NCBI RefSeq assembly: GCF_001514285.1
Contig: NZ_KQ949031.1
Span: 248,001-312,000, forward strand
From: Streptomyces sp. DSM 15324
Lineage (GTDB): Bacteria > Actinomycetota > Actinomycetes > Streptomycetales > Streptomycetaceae
Direction: 5' to 3'
DNA length: 64,000 bases
A program made the translations under genes and the position numbers. How positions within the stretch are numbered: the stretch's first letter is position 1; each line of letters opens with the position of its first letter. Below are positions 49,919-58,294 of this stretch, piece after piece. Under the pieces are notes generated by a model. The model had not been told where the DNA came from and searched no databases. It was given only the letters and a program-made list of their open reading frames with translations.

Positions 49919-50818
49919 TCAGCGCGGCTCGCCGGTGCCCGGGCCCAGCAGCGCCTCGGCATCGGCGAGGATCTCGGTGACCCGCAGCCCGAAGGCGGCG
50001 TCGCACGGGTGCGCACGCCCGTCCCGGGCCGCGGCGAGGAGCTCCCCCGCGGCGCGGGTCAGCGCGTCGGCGGCGCTGCCGGCCGGCTCGGGCAGCCGGA
50101 CGACACCGCTGTCGCCGTACAGTTCGACGGCCGCCCCGGCCGCCGCGGGCGGGGCGGTCAGACTGAGCGTCACGGTGCTGGAGGCGCCGCTGGCGTGCTC
50201 CAGGACCAGGTGGACGGTGTCCCGGGGGCCGCGTGCGGCGGCCCTCACCCGGCGGACGTCACCGAGGACCGGCAGCAGCACCGACAGGGCGTGCGGGCCC
50301 ACGTCCCACAGGGCGCCCTTCGCGCGCCGCCAGGGTGTGGCGAACGGGCTGTCGCCGTCCTCGGCGAACACCGAGCCCAGCCAGCGGGCGTGCCCGGTGA
50401 ACCAGCCTCCCGCCCGCTGCTGCGCCGCTGTCCAGTCGGCGGTCTCGGTCAGGTACCGGGAGGTGAAGAAGACCACCGAGGCGACCTGGGCCTCCTCCAC
50501 CGCCGTGACCACGGCCCGGGCCCCGGCCGCGGTGGTGGCGACGGGCTTGTCCAGCAGGAGGTGCCGGCCCGCCCGTGCGGCCCGGACCGCCAGCTCCGCC
50601 TGGACGTCCGGCGGAAGCGCCACGGCGACCGCGTCCACGTCCTCCAGGAGCGCGTCGACGTCGTCGTAGGTGCGGGTGCCGTGACGGTCCGCCAGTTCCT
50701 TCGCGGCCTCGGGGCGGCGGCCCCACACCCCGGTGAAGTCCAGGTCGTCGTGGGCGGCGAGGACGGGGCCGTACACCATCCGGGCCCACGGGCCGGTACC
50801 GAGCAGACCGATGCGCAT
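49919..50818 (-). CDS. Gfo/Idh/MocA family oxidoreductase
   Basis: A 299-residue NAD(P)-dependent sugar-type dehydrogenase. The Rossmann motif is GLLGTGPWARMVYGPVLA at the N-terminus, followed by the family motif LDKPVATT near residue 95. The C-terminal sheet domain (about 125-285) is shorter than in some members. Substrates are usually sugars, inositol or pseudo-sugars. The gene lies 84 bp downstream of the PLP decarboxylase on the same strand and may be co-transcribed; no shared pathway can be named. Confidence 0.88.
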   Translation of the reverse strand: MRIGLLGTGPWARMVYGPVLAAHDDLDFTGVWGRRPEAAKELADRHGTRTYDDVDALLEDVDAVAVALPPDVQAELAVRAARAGRHLLLDKPVATTAAGARAVVTAVEEAQVASVVFFTSRYLTETADWTAAQQRAGGWFTGHARWLGSVFAEDGDSPFATPWRRAKGALWDVGPHALSVLLPVLGDVRRVRAAARGPRDTVHLVLEHASGASSTVTLSLTAPPAAAGAAVELYGDSGVVRLPEPAGSAADALTRAAGELLAAARDGRAHPCDAAFGLRVTEILADAEALLGPGTGEPR

Positions 50819-50902
50819 ACGCGGAATCTCCCCTGCTTGTGCGAAGCCGTGCCGAACACGGGCGAGCTTCGCACAACGATCCGGCCCGGGGACACCCCCG
50901 GT

Positions 50903-52306
50903 TCAGCCGCGAGGGCGTGCGGCGAAGCCCGCCAGCAGGGCGTCGGCCCGGTCCGCGCCGTTCTCCAGGGAGATCTCCCGGGCCGACTGGGCGGCGCGGA
51001 CGGTGGCGAACAGGACGCCGGCGCCCCGGCGGCCGTCCCGTGCGCTCTCCTCGCCCTCCTCCTCGCCCACCTCGCGGCCGTCCTCGCCGTCCTCCTCGAA
51101 AAGGCAGCCGTACACGGCCGGGCGGGGCAGGCTGTTGTACGCCCAGGGTGCCGAGAAGTAGTACGCCCCGGTGTCGTGCAGCACGACCAGGTCGCCTTCG
51201 GCCAGTTCGGGCAGCGGGTGCGCGTGTGCGACGACGTCCCCGGCGAAGCAGAGCGGTCCGGCGATGTCGTAGGGCGTCAGCGGGCCCTGCTTGGGTGTGC
51301 CGTCGGGGCCGTACGCGCTGACCCGCAGCGGCCAGGACGCCGGCATGAACACCGTCCGGGTCGCCACCTGGGCGCCCGCGTGGGTGAGGGCGATCCGGCG
51401 GCCGCCCGCCTCCTTGACGTACTCGACGCGCGCGACCGTGACCCCGTTCTTGGCGAGCAGGGAGCGGCCGAACTCGGTCACCACCCCGTAGCGGCCGTCC
51501 AGCAGGGCGGGCTCCACGGCGGTGAGCGCCGCCACGTACGCGGCGTAGGTCGGTGTCACGGAGTCGTCGGCGAAGTTCACCGGCAGCCCGCCGCCCAGGT
51601 CGAGGCTGGTGACCTGACGGCGGCCGGCGCGCGCGTCGATCTCCTCGGCGAGTCCGTGCAGCGCCGCGAGCCCCTCGGCGATCAGCGGCAGCGGGCAGCC
51701 CTGGGAGCCGACGTGCGCGTGCAGCCGCGTCAGCCACGGACGGCGTACGAACGCCTCGACGACCCGCTCACGGGCCCCGGGGTCGCGCAGGGCCACACCG
51801 AACTTGGACTGGGCGGTCGCGGTGCTCATCGCCCCGATCGAACCGCCGCCGACCTGCGGATTGACCCGCAGCCCCAGCACGGAGGAGCAGTGTTCGGGGC
51901 GCAGGGCGTCGATCCGGTCCAGCTCGCCGAGGTTGTCCGCGTTCAGCGCGACACCGAGAGCGAGCGCCTCGCGGATCTCGCCGCGGGTCTTGGCGGGGGA
52001 GTCCAGCACGATCCGCTCCGGCGCGAACCCCGCGTCCAGCGCCAGCCGCAGTTCCCCGGGGCTCGCCACCTCGCAGCCCAGACCGGCGTCGGCGAGCAGC
52101 CGCAGCACCGGCACCAGCGGACAGGCCTTGGCGGCGAAGGCGTGCAGCACCTCCGGCACCCCCGCGAACGCCCCCCGCAGCGCGCTGACGCTCTCGCGCA
52201 CGCCCCCGACGTCGAGCAGACCGGCCACGGGCCGGTCCTCGGCGAGCAGACCGTCGGTGACCGCCTGTCGTACGGCGCGCGCGACCTTGTCGGTGGAGAA
52301 CGACAC
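50903..52306 (-). CDS. PLP-dependent decarboxylase, LysA/ODC family
   Basis: The 467-residue protein is a fold-type III decarboxylase. The PLP Lys is residue 60 (HAFAAKACP), the phosphate loop is SLDLGGGLPV, and HVGSQG and EFGRSLLAK follow. The Cys of the second subunit appears as GPLCFAGD, a departure from the usual CESGD. Substrate may be diaminopimelate, lysine or ornithine-like. The end is unusual: an acidic insert (EEDGEDGREVGEEEGEE) precedes a short C-terminal helix. Start GTG at 52306 has AAGGAG upstream. It is not beside other lysine genes, so it is probably not the primary LysA. Confidence 0.82.
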   Translation of the reverse strand: MSFSTDKVARAVRQAVTDGLLAEDRPVAGLLDVGGVRESVSALRGAFAGVPEVLHAFAAKACPLVPVLRLLADAGLGCEVASPGELRLALDAGFAPERIVLDSPAKTRGEIREALALGVALNADNLGELDRIDALRPEHCSSVLGLRVNPQVGGGSIGAMSTATAQSKFGVALRDPGARERVVEAFVRRPWLTRLHAHVGSQGCPLPLIAEGLAALHGLAEEIDARAGRRQVTSLDLGGGLPVNFADDSVTPTYAAYVAALTAVEPALLDGRYGVVTEFGRSLLAKNGVTVARVEYVKEAGGRRIALTHAGAQVATRTVFMPASWPLRVSAYGPDGTPKQGPLTPYDIAGPLCFAGDVVAHAHPLPELAEGDLVVLHDTGAYYFSAPWAYNSLPRPAVYGCLFEEDGEDGREVGEEEGEESARDGRRGAGVLFATVRAAQSAREISLENGADRADALLAGFAARPRG

Positions 52307-52554
52307 GTCCGGGGCTCCTTCGCGGCGGGGGTGCGACACCTCCAGGGTCGCCCCGAAGGGCCGTACGGGTGTCCTCTTCGTCGTTTTCCGTGCGGGCTCG
52401 CGGGACGCGCGTGACTCAGCGTGCACCCCGGCGTTACGTACGGCACGAACCGCGTGGCGCGATCGTGCCCCCGGAGGGTGACGTGTGTGCCTCGTGTGCA
52501 TGGATCGCCCGGGTCCGGGCACACGCAGCGCAACAACCGTAGAGAGGGGCGCTC

Positions 52555-52785
52555 GTGATCGTTCCGGACCCCAAGGTCGCCAGGACGTTGCTGACCCGGT
52601 ACGCGACGCTGAGGATCGCTCAGGCGGAGCAGGAGCGGCCGGAGACGGCCCGTGAACTGCATGACGTGACCTACACGCTCTGTGTGCTGATGGGCACGTC
52701 CGACGTCCGGGAGGCGGTGGCCGCGGCGGACTCCCTGCTGGACTCCCGGGCCACGACCGACAGGGGGTTGCCGCTCGCCGTCTGA
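52555..52785 (+). CDS. DUF5133 domain protein
   Basis: The 76-residue protein begins MIVPDPKVARTLLTRYATLRIAQAEQ and ends with a helix EAVAAADSLL, the DUF5133 pattern found in Streptomyces. Its role is unknown; relatives occur near secondary-metabolite or sporulation genes. Start is GTG at 52555 with AGAGGGG just upstream. It is flanked by divergent decarboxylase promoter sequence and by a strong terminator, so it is a single-gene unit between the decarboxylase and the graspetide pair. Confidence 0.8.
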   Translation: MIVPDPKVARTLLTRYATLRIAQAEQERPETARELHDVTYTLCVLMGTSDVREAVAAADSLLDSRATTDRGLPLAV

Positions 52786-52792
52786 GCGGTGA

Positions 52793-52830
52793 CCGCGGGG
52801 CCGGGACCCGGTGGGGTCCCGGCCCCGCGG
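52793..52830 (+). terminator. Strong bidirectional terminator
   Basis: A perfect 17-bp stem (52793-52809 with 52814-52830) and a 4-nt GGTG loop lie between the DUF5133 gene and the convergent tgmB. It isolates the two transcripts. Confidence 0.85.
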
Positions 52831-52848
52831 GTGCGTTCCGGGGTCTTC

Positions 52849-53835
52849 TCAGGAGGCCGCCGAACCGCAGCGGTCGGCGGACCGGGGGCCCGGGCGCGGC
52901 GCCGGACCGGCCAGCCACTCCGCGATGGTGCGCGCGATCGGCTGACCGGTGTCCACCTCCACGAAGCCGAACTGCCCCGACTGGTTGCACTCCAGGAACC
53001 ACCAGGTGCCGTCCGCGTCCTCCGCGAAGTCGAAGGCGCCGTAGGCCAGTTCAGCCTCGCGCAGATACGTCCGTACGGCGTCCGCCAGCCGGGGCGGTAC
53101 GTCCGCGGGGCGCCACGGTGTGGTCGAGGGTGCGTAGCGCACGTCCACCACGTCCGGATCGGCGTCCGGGGCCGTGTCCTTGCGGGCGGCGAGGATCCGC
53201 TCGCCCACCGCGGTCAGCCGGATGTCCGCCCTTTTGGCGACGCGGCGTTGCAGCAGGGTCGGACCGTAGGCCACGGCCGCGAAGTCGGCGCCGGGCGGTA
53301 CCCGGGTGGTGGGCACCGCGCGCGGCGGGTCCTGCGGATGCGCCCCGGACACCGGCTTGACCACCAGGTCCGGGTAGCGCTCAGCGAAATCCCGCGCGGC
53401 CTGCGGGAAGGTCGTGATGAGGGTCGCGGGCACGGGCAGCCCGCTGCGCTGCGCCAGCCGCAGCTGCCACGGCTTGTGCCGGGCGCGCACGGAGGCGTCC
53501 GGGTGGTTCATCCAGCGCACTCCGGTGCCCCGGAGCATGCCGTAGAGGGCCTGCGAGGCCTCTTCCGTGAGCCACGCGGACGGCTGGGCCGCCCGCGCCG
53601 CCGCGGCGCCCGGCCGGCGGACCCACACGGACCGCAGTCCCTCCAGGCTCACCAGCCGGCCGGCCGAGGACAGATGGCCCCGGAACGCACCGTGGACGAA
53701 CTCGCCCGACAGGGCGACGGTGCTGGTCAGATCGGCCGGGTCGAGCCGGACGACCGGGACGCCCGCGGCGTTCAGGTGCACGACCACCATGTCCGCCGTG
53801 ACGTCCTCTTCGCAGGTCAGGATGAGCACGGTCAT
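52849..53835 (-). CDS. tgmB: ATP-grasp RiPP maturase (graspetide synthetase)
   Basis: The 328-residue ATP-grasp ligase shows the pattern of the TgmB/GRASP_SAV_5884 group: an N-terminal MTVLILTCEEDVTAD, the middle QLRLAQRSGLPVPATL, LVVKPVSGA as the ATP Lys strand, and C-terminal YGAFDFAEDADGTWWFLECNQSGQ with the acidic and Asn metal ligands. Such enzymes use ATP to form ester or amide links between side chains of a small precursor peptide. The precursor gene lies 16 bp upstream. The methyltransferase often found third in these loci is absent. Start is ATG at 53835. Confidence 0.88.
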   Translation of the reverse strand: MTVLILTCEEDVTADMVVVHLNAAGVPVVRLDPADLTSTVALSGEFVHGAFRGHLSSAGRLVSLEGLRSVWVRRPGAAAARAAQPSAWLTEEASQALYGMLRGTGVRWMNHPDASVRARHKPWQLRLAQRSGLPVPATLITTFPQAARDFAERYPDLVVKPVSGAHPQDPPRAVPTTRVPPGADFAAVAYGPTLLQRRVAKRADIRLTAVGERILAARKDTAPDADPDVVDVRYAPSTTPWRPADVPPRLADAVRTYLREAELAYGAFDFAEDADGTWWFLECNQSGQFGFVEVDTGQPIARTIAEWLAGPAPRPGPRSADRCGSAAS

Positions 53836-53851
53836 GTTGCGCGGCCCGTGC

Positions 53852-54043
53852 TCAGTCGTCGAAGTGGGTCTTGGAACCCGCGGTGGAGGTGGTGGTCCCC
53901 AGTTCTCTGAGCAGGGCGTGGTCACGAGCGGCGACTCTGCCGTCGAGGAGTACGTTCAACTGCAGTCCGGGGTCATAGGCGTACGGAGTTGCGAACTCCA
54001 ACTCCGCCGCAGGGCGTGCATAGTTGAGCGCGAACGGTTGCAT
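53852..54043 (-). CDS. tgmA: ATP-grasp-modified RiPP precursor
   Basis: The 63-residue peptide matches the GRASP_targ precursor pattern. The leader has QPFALNYARP at its start and the motif PYAYDPGLQ near residues 20-28, the likely recognition element for the ligase. The core is the last 14 residues: T50, T51, T52, S53, T54, S57 and T59 as possible hydroxyl donors, and D62 and D63 as the only nearby carboxyl acceptors. No Cys is present, so lanthipeptide chemistry is excluded. The ATG has GAGGGAGAG upstream. It is transcribed first, ahead of tgmB, from an ECF-like promoter. Confidence 0.88.
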   Translation of the reverse strand: MQPFALNYARPAAELEFATPYAYDPGLQLNVLLDGRVAARDHALLRELGTTTSTAGSKTHFDD

Positions 54044-54134
54044 GTTCTCTCCCTCGTCGGTACTGCCTCGATCAAGCGGTGCCGCTGTGCGACGTCACTT
54101 GGGCCCGCTGCGTTAGGTGCGACCTTCAGTCACT

Positions 54135-54163
54135 TATACGAATCGAACGGGTGGTTGGTTTCC
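54135..54163 (-). promoter_or_regulatory. ECF-sigma-like promoter of tgmA
   Basis: Read leftward, GGAAAC (complement of 54158-54163) and CGTATA (complement of 54135-54140) are spaced by 17 bp. The AAC core in -35 and CGT in -10 are the hallmark of extracytoplasmic-function sigma promoters. The tgmA ATG lies about 90 bp further on. The 204-bp gap contains no other gene. Confidence 0.5.
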
Positions 54164-54247
54164 TTACTCTCCGTGATCATCGGCGAGTCGGGGTCCCAAC
54201 AGGGCGCGGAGCAGGGGAGATGTGTCGAACCGGGGGTGAAAACGTCT

Positions 54248-54538
54248 TCACATACGGTCAGTTGGGGTCCCCGCGGGGTCGGGGAGACGGCGCAGGGAGC
54301 GCAGGGCGAGCAGCAGGACACCGATGTCATCGAGGTAGACCGGGTCGGGCAGGAGGTCGGTCGGTAGCACGAAGTACAGGACCGCGCCCCAGAAGATCCA
54401 GCGCGGCCCGGTGGGCAGGCCGGCGCGTCTGAGGTCCCGGCGGGTGCGGACCAGCCGCACCAGCACCGCGGCGGCGCAGGCGAGCAGGGTCGCCGCGAGT
54501 ACCGCGGCGACGACGAGGAGCGTGGTGGTCGTGTCCAC
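54248..54538 (-). CDS. YkvA-type (DUF1232) membrane protein
   Basis: The 96-residue protein has a first membrane helix (LLVVAAVLAATLLACAAAVLV) and a second helix joined to the DUF1232 signature PTDLLPDPVYLDDIGVLLLALR. The family is widespread and of unknown function. Start is GTG at 54538, preceded by GGAGGGAGGG. The gene lies 204 bp upstream of tgmA on the same strand, but a separate promoter sits between them, so it is not an obvious member of the graspetide operon. Confidence 0.83.
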   Translation of the reverse strand: MDTTTTLLVVAAVLAATLLACAAAVLVRLVRTRRDLRRAGLPTGPRWIFWGAVLYFVLPTDLLPDPVYLDDIGVLLLALRSLRRLPDPAGTPTDRM

Positions 54539-54632
54539 GGGCCCTCCCTCCGGGTCCGTCGCGCGGTGTGCCGCCCTTGTTTCGATTTCCCCGATCCCGG
54601 TTTCCGAATTCCCGTTTTCCGGCGGGATTACC

Positions 54633-55832
54633 TCACACGTCGGAGGCTTCCCCGGCCGGGTGGGCGCAGTCGTCGCCCTTGCCGTCCTCGTCGTCCCGGG
54701 ACGACGCCGGGGCCGGCAGCGCGGCCGACGCCGGAAGCAGGCCCATGGTGCTCTCCTTGAGCCGCTCCAGGGTGCGGCCCCACTGCTGGAACGGCGAGCC
54801 GCCCTTCTTCGCCGGCGCCGGACGCTGTGGCTCGACGCCCGCCTCGGCCGCCGCCTCACGGTAGGCGGCCAGCGCCTCGTGGGCCTGCTCGGCGGCCTCC
54901 CGGTACAGGTCCCGGGACTCGGTCATCGCCTCCAGGGCCTCCTTGTACATGGCCACCAGCTCGCGCTCCCGGGCGAGTTCCTCCTCCAGGGTGAGCAGCT
55001 GCCACGTCTCCCGGAGCAGGGTGAGCGCGGCGTCACCGCCCTCCGGCAGGGGCGTGGGCAGCGCGACGTAGCGGCGTACGGCGTCCAGCACCTCCGTGGG
55101 GTGCGAGCCGTCCAGGAAGACGCTGCGCACCGCGAAGGATTCGGCGTCGTAGCCCTCCGGGGCGGGACTGCCGGGCAGGACCAGCGCCCCGCCGCGCGGC
55201 ACCTCGACGCCGAAGTCCTTCAGCGCCCAGTTCACGGTCCGCAGCTGGTGCGGCGCCGCCCGGTGCTCCACCACCCGGTGGTGCAGGCCCGGGGGCAGCA
55301 GGGAGACCAGTGGGCGCCGGCCCCGGTCGTCCGGCGTCATCGCCTCGTGGACGACGACGTCGACGGTCCAGGTGTCGCGCAGGGCGGCTCGCAGGACGCG
55401 GCGCAGGTCCTTGTCGTCGGCGGGCAGCGGGTTGGCGTCGAGGAACCGCTGGCCGGCCACGGTCTCCTGGCCCCAGGCGGTGTCCGTCTCCCACGGCCAG
55501 AACACCTCGGCGGGCGACGGCCAGCGCAGGTCCCAGGGCCGCTCGGCCTCGGCGACCAGCGTCCACTCCTGGCCCCGGCCCGACCACTCCGACAGTTTCA
55601 GCCGGGCCCGCACGGTAATGTTGTCGGGTACCTGCCAGCGGGCCTCGAAGGCCGACTCGCCCTCGGCGGTCTCGCTGTCGGGCAGCTCCCGGAAGTCCTG
55701 GAGCCTCTCGCCGTCCTTGAGCGCCCCGAGACGGGTGCGCAGGACCTCCGGTGCCGTGGGACCGGTGTGGCGGCCACGGCCGAGCCAGACCGTGGAGGGG
55801 GTGGTGGGCGGGGCGGTCGCGGAGATGTGCAT
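54633..55832 (-). CDS. Hypothetical protein with C-terminal coiled coil
   Basis: The 399-residue protein has an N-terminal beta-rich region (about residues 1-245) with many Trp and Pro, and a helical stretch of 80 residues (LEEELARERELVAMYKEALEAM, AEQAHEALAAYREAAAEAG) typical of a coiled coil. The C-terminus is Pro- and Ala-rich and ends acidic (DDEDGKGDD). I do not recognise a family. It lacks a signal peptide. The ATG at 55832 was chosen over an upstream in-frame start because the better-conserved-looking sequence begins there. A scaffold role is a guess only. Confidence 0.72.
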   Translation of the reverse strand: MHISATAPPTTPSTVWLGRGRHTGPTAPEVLRTRLGALKDGERLQDFRELPDSETAEGESAFEARWQVPDNITVRARLKLSEWSGRGQEWTLVAEAERPWDLRWPSPAEVFWPWETDTAWGQETVAGQRFLDANPLPADDKDLRRVLRAALRDTWTVDVVVHEAMTPDDRGRRPLVSLLPPGLHHRVVEHRAAPHQLRTVNWALKDFGVEVPRGGALVLPGSPAPEGYDAESFAVRSVFLDGSHPTEVLDAVRRYVALPTPLPEGGDAALTLLRETWQLLTLEEELARERELVAMYKEALEAMTESRDLYREAAEQAHEALAAYREAAAEAGVEPQRPAPAKKGGSPFQQWGRTLERLKESTMGLLPASAALPAPASSRDDEDGKGDDCAHPAGEASDV

Positions 55833-56140
55833 GATCCGTTCGTGAGCGGTCGACGAGGGCGATGAGCCGAGCCCCAGTATCGCGCGCCGCGGGGTGTGCT
55901 TGATCACGCGGGGCCGGGGCCCGGCCTGCTGGCATCACGCCTTCCCCGCGCGGCGCGCCGTCACTCCTCGCCCCGCACCCGCGTCCGGGGTGTGCGCCGG
56001 GCGCACGGGGTGGCCGCCGTTCACCAGGGCCGCCCCCCGCACACCGGTGGGCACACCGGGCCGCGCCCCCGAGAATCGCTCTCGGCGGCCAGGACTCGCC
56101 CGTCATCCGCGTCGGGGCGGGCCCTGGCCGCCCCTGATTT
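55833..56140. other. Intergenic region without a gene
   Basis: This 308-bp gap is G+C rich and I see no gene in it. It contains a hairpin near its right end, treated as the terminator of the GH4 gene. The left part holds the promoter of the coiled-coil protein gene, but no clear boxes can be picked out. Confidence 0.5.
56114..56134 (-). terminator. Hairpin after the GH4 gene
   Basis: GGGGCGG (56114-56120) pairs with CCGCCCC (56128-56134) around a 7-nt loop, six bases after the GH4 stop codon. Five T bases lie on the other strand side, so the hairpin could also act on rightward transcripts. Confidence 0.6.
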
Positions 56141-57505
56141 TTAGCCGCCCAGGTAGGCCAGTTCCGGGAAGTGCCGCTGGTAGGCGTCCAGGAGACGCCG
56201 GGCGACGGCGTACGAGTCGATCAGCGGGTGGATGGTCAGGGCGCGCACCGCGTGCTCGCGCTCACCGGCCGTCGCGGCGTGGATCACCGCCCGTTCGACG
56301 GCCTTGACCGAGCACACCAGCCCCGTGCCGTGGTCGGGCAGCGCGGCCCCGGCGATGGGGTGGGCGCCGTTGGCGTCGACATGGCAGGGCACCTCCACGA
56401 CGGCGTCGTCGTCCAGGACGGGGATCCGTCCGCGATTGCGCACGTTGAGGATGAGCGTCGCCCGCTCGTCGAGCGCGATGGCCCGCATCAGGGCCAGGGC
56501 GACCTGCTCGTACCCGCCGGACTCCAGGTCGCAGGAGTCCCGCTCGCCCATGCCGACGGCCTCGCGGTTCTCGGCCATGTAGGTCGTCTCGCGCTCCAGC
56601 CGGGTCGCGTCCCAGGCGTCCCAGGCGGTGCGCGCCACCGGCCGGCCCGCTGACGGGGGCAGGGCCAGGGCGTCGTAGAAGCGCTGCTGCTGGGAGTGGA
56701 GGAAGGCGCCCCGGGTCTGCTCGGCGGCCCGGGCCGAACTGACCGACTCGCGGCTGAAGTAGTAGTAGTGCAGGTACTCGTTGGGCAGTGCGCCCAGGGT
56801 GCGCAGCAGGTCGGCGCCGAAGAGCCGGCCCTCCTCGAACGAGGTCAGGGCGCCGTCGTCGGCGAGCAGGGACGGCAGCAGGTCGCGGCCCTCGGCGTAC
56901 AGCCCGCGCAGCCAGCCCAGATGGTTGAGCCCGACGTAGTCGAGGCGGACCCGGGCCGGTTCGACGCCGAGCGCCCCGGCGACCCGGCGGCCGAGGCCCA
57001 CGGGCGAGTCGCAGATCCCGATCACCCGGTCGCCGAGGTGCGCGGTCATCGCCTCGGTGACCAGCCCGGCGGGGTTGGTGAAGTTGATGACCCAGGCGTC
57101 GGGGGCCAGCGCGGCGACCCGGCGGGCGATCGCCACGGCCACGGGGACCGTGCGCAGCCCGAAGGAGATGCCGCCCGCGCCGACGGTCTCCTGGCCGAGG
57201 ACGCCCTCCGCCAGGGCGATGCGCTCGTCCGCCGCCCGGCCGGCGAGTCCGCCGACGCGGATGGCGGAGAAGACGAAGTCGGTTCCGGTGACCGCCTCGT
57301 CGAGGTCGGTGGTGACGGTCACGGTGGGCGGGTCGGGATGCCCGGCCGCCTGGTCGGCGAGGACCTTGCGGATGGTGGCCAGCCGGGAGGCGTCCAGGTC
57401 GTAGAGGGTCACGTCGGTGACGCGGCCCGCGCCGCGGTCGCCCAGCAGCGCCCGGTAGACCAGCGGGACGCGGAAGCCCCCGCCGCCCAGGATCGTGAGT
57501 CTCAT
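56141..57505 (-). CDS. Glycoside hydrolase family 4 (6-phospho-beta-glucosidase-like)
   Basis: The 454-residue enzyme has the GH4 signature: an N-terminal NAD site LTILGGGGFRVPLVYRALLG, the Cys metal ligand in ICDSPVGL, and LNHLGW with the conserved His and NFTNPAG in between. GH4 enzymes cleave glycosides by an NAD- and Mn-dependent redox mechanism. The length and motifs resemble 6-phospho-beta-glucosidases. It follows the DeoR gene by 36 bp on the same strand, so the two form an operon. An adjacent ABC importer delivers unphosphorylated sugar, so a kinase step or a different substrate form is needed. Confidence 0.88.
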   Translation of the reverse strand: MRLTILGGGGFRVPLVYRALLGDRGAGRVTDVTLYDLDASRLATIRKVLADQAAGHPDPPTVTVTTDLDEAVTGTDFVFSAIRVGGLAGRAADERIALAEGVLGQETVGAGGISFGLRTVPVAVAIARRVAALAPDAWVINFTNPAGLVTEAMTAHLGDRVIGICDSPVGLGRRVAGALGVEPARVRLDYVGLNHLGWLRGLYAEGRDLLPSLLADDGALTSFEEGRLFGADLLRTLGALPNEYLHYYYFSRESVSSARAAEQTRGAFLHSQQQRFYDALALPPSAGRPVARTAWDAWDATRLERETTYMAENREAVGMGERDSCDLESGGYEQVALALMRAIALDERATLILNVRNRGRIPVLDDDAVVEVPCHVDANGAHPIAGAALPDHGTGLVCSVKAVERAVIHAATAGEREHAVRALTIHPLIDSYAVARRLLDAYQRHFPELAYLGG

Positions 57506-57541
57506 ACGCCGACCACCTCGTTCATCCGTGGATCACCTTGC

Positions 57542-58294
57542 TCATACCTCGACCACCTCGACCCCCGCCTCGCGCAGTCGTGCGCAGGTCTTCTCCTCGC
57601 CCGGCGCGTTGGTCACCACGACGTCGAGGTCCTCGGGCCCGCACACCCGGGCCATCCCGGTGCCGGGGAACTTGCCGGCGTCCGCCACCAGCACCACCTG
57701 GGCGCTCGCGGCGATCATCGCCCGCTTGACCGGCACCTCGACGGCGGTGGTGTCCAGCACCTGGCCGTCGGGGCGGACCCCGCTGGTCCCGAGGAACAGC
57801 CGGTCGGCGTGGACCTGGCGCAGGTTGTCCTCGGTGAGGAAGCCGACCAGCGAGCGGTAGTCGCGCCGGACCACCCCGCCGAGCAGGATCAGCTGGACGT
57901 CCTTGTCGTCCTGGAGCTCCTCGTACACCGCCAGGTTGCTGGTGATCACGGTGAGGGACCGGCCGTGCAGATGCCGGGCCACCCGGTGGGCCGTGGTGCC
58001 GATGTCGAGCAGCACGGTCTCCCCGTCCTTGACGAGGTTTGCGCACCAGGCCGCCAGGGCGTCCTTGGCCTCGACCCGGATCCCGGCGACGTCGGCGAAC
58101 GGATCGTCCTCGCCCACGACGGGCGCGGCACCGCCGTAGACCCGTTTGAGCAGGCCCTCGTCCTCCAGTTGTGCGAGGTCACGGCGGATCGTGGCCTGGC
58201 TCGCCCCGACCGTCTCGGCCAGGACGGACACCGAGGTCGGCCCGTCCGCACGCAGGGAGCGAAGGATCAGCTGATGTCTTCGGTCAGGGAGCAT
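57542..58294 (-). CDS. DeoR/GlpR family transcriptional regulator
   Basis: A 250-residue regulator with an N-terminal DeoR helix-turn-helix (RRHQLILRSLRADG, then VSVLAETVGASQATIRRDLAQLE) and a C-terminal sugar-phosphate-sensing domain with DIGTTAHRVARHL and LFLGTSGVRPDG. These regulators respond to phosphorylated sugars. The start at ATG 58294 begins MLPDRRHQ; an ATG four codons earlier (58306) is possible. It is transcribed with the GH4 gene and divergent from the sugar ABC operon, and is their likely repressor. Confidence 0.9.
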   Translation of the reverse strand: MLPDRRHQLILRSLRADGPTSVSVLAETVGASQATIRRDLAQLEDEGLLKRVYGGAAPVVGEDDPFADVAGIRVEAKDALAAWCANLVKDGETVLLDIGTTAHRVARHLHGRSLTVITSNLAVYEELQDDKDVQLILLGGVVRRDYRSLVGFLTEDNLRQVHADRLFLGTSGVRPDGQVLDTTAVEVPVKRAMIAASAQVVLVADAGKFPGTGMARVCGPEDLDVVVTNAPGEEKTCARLREAGVEVVEV

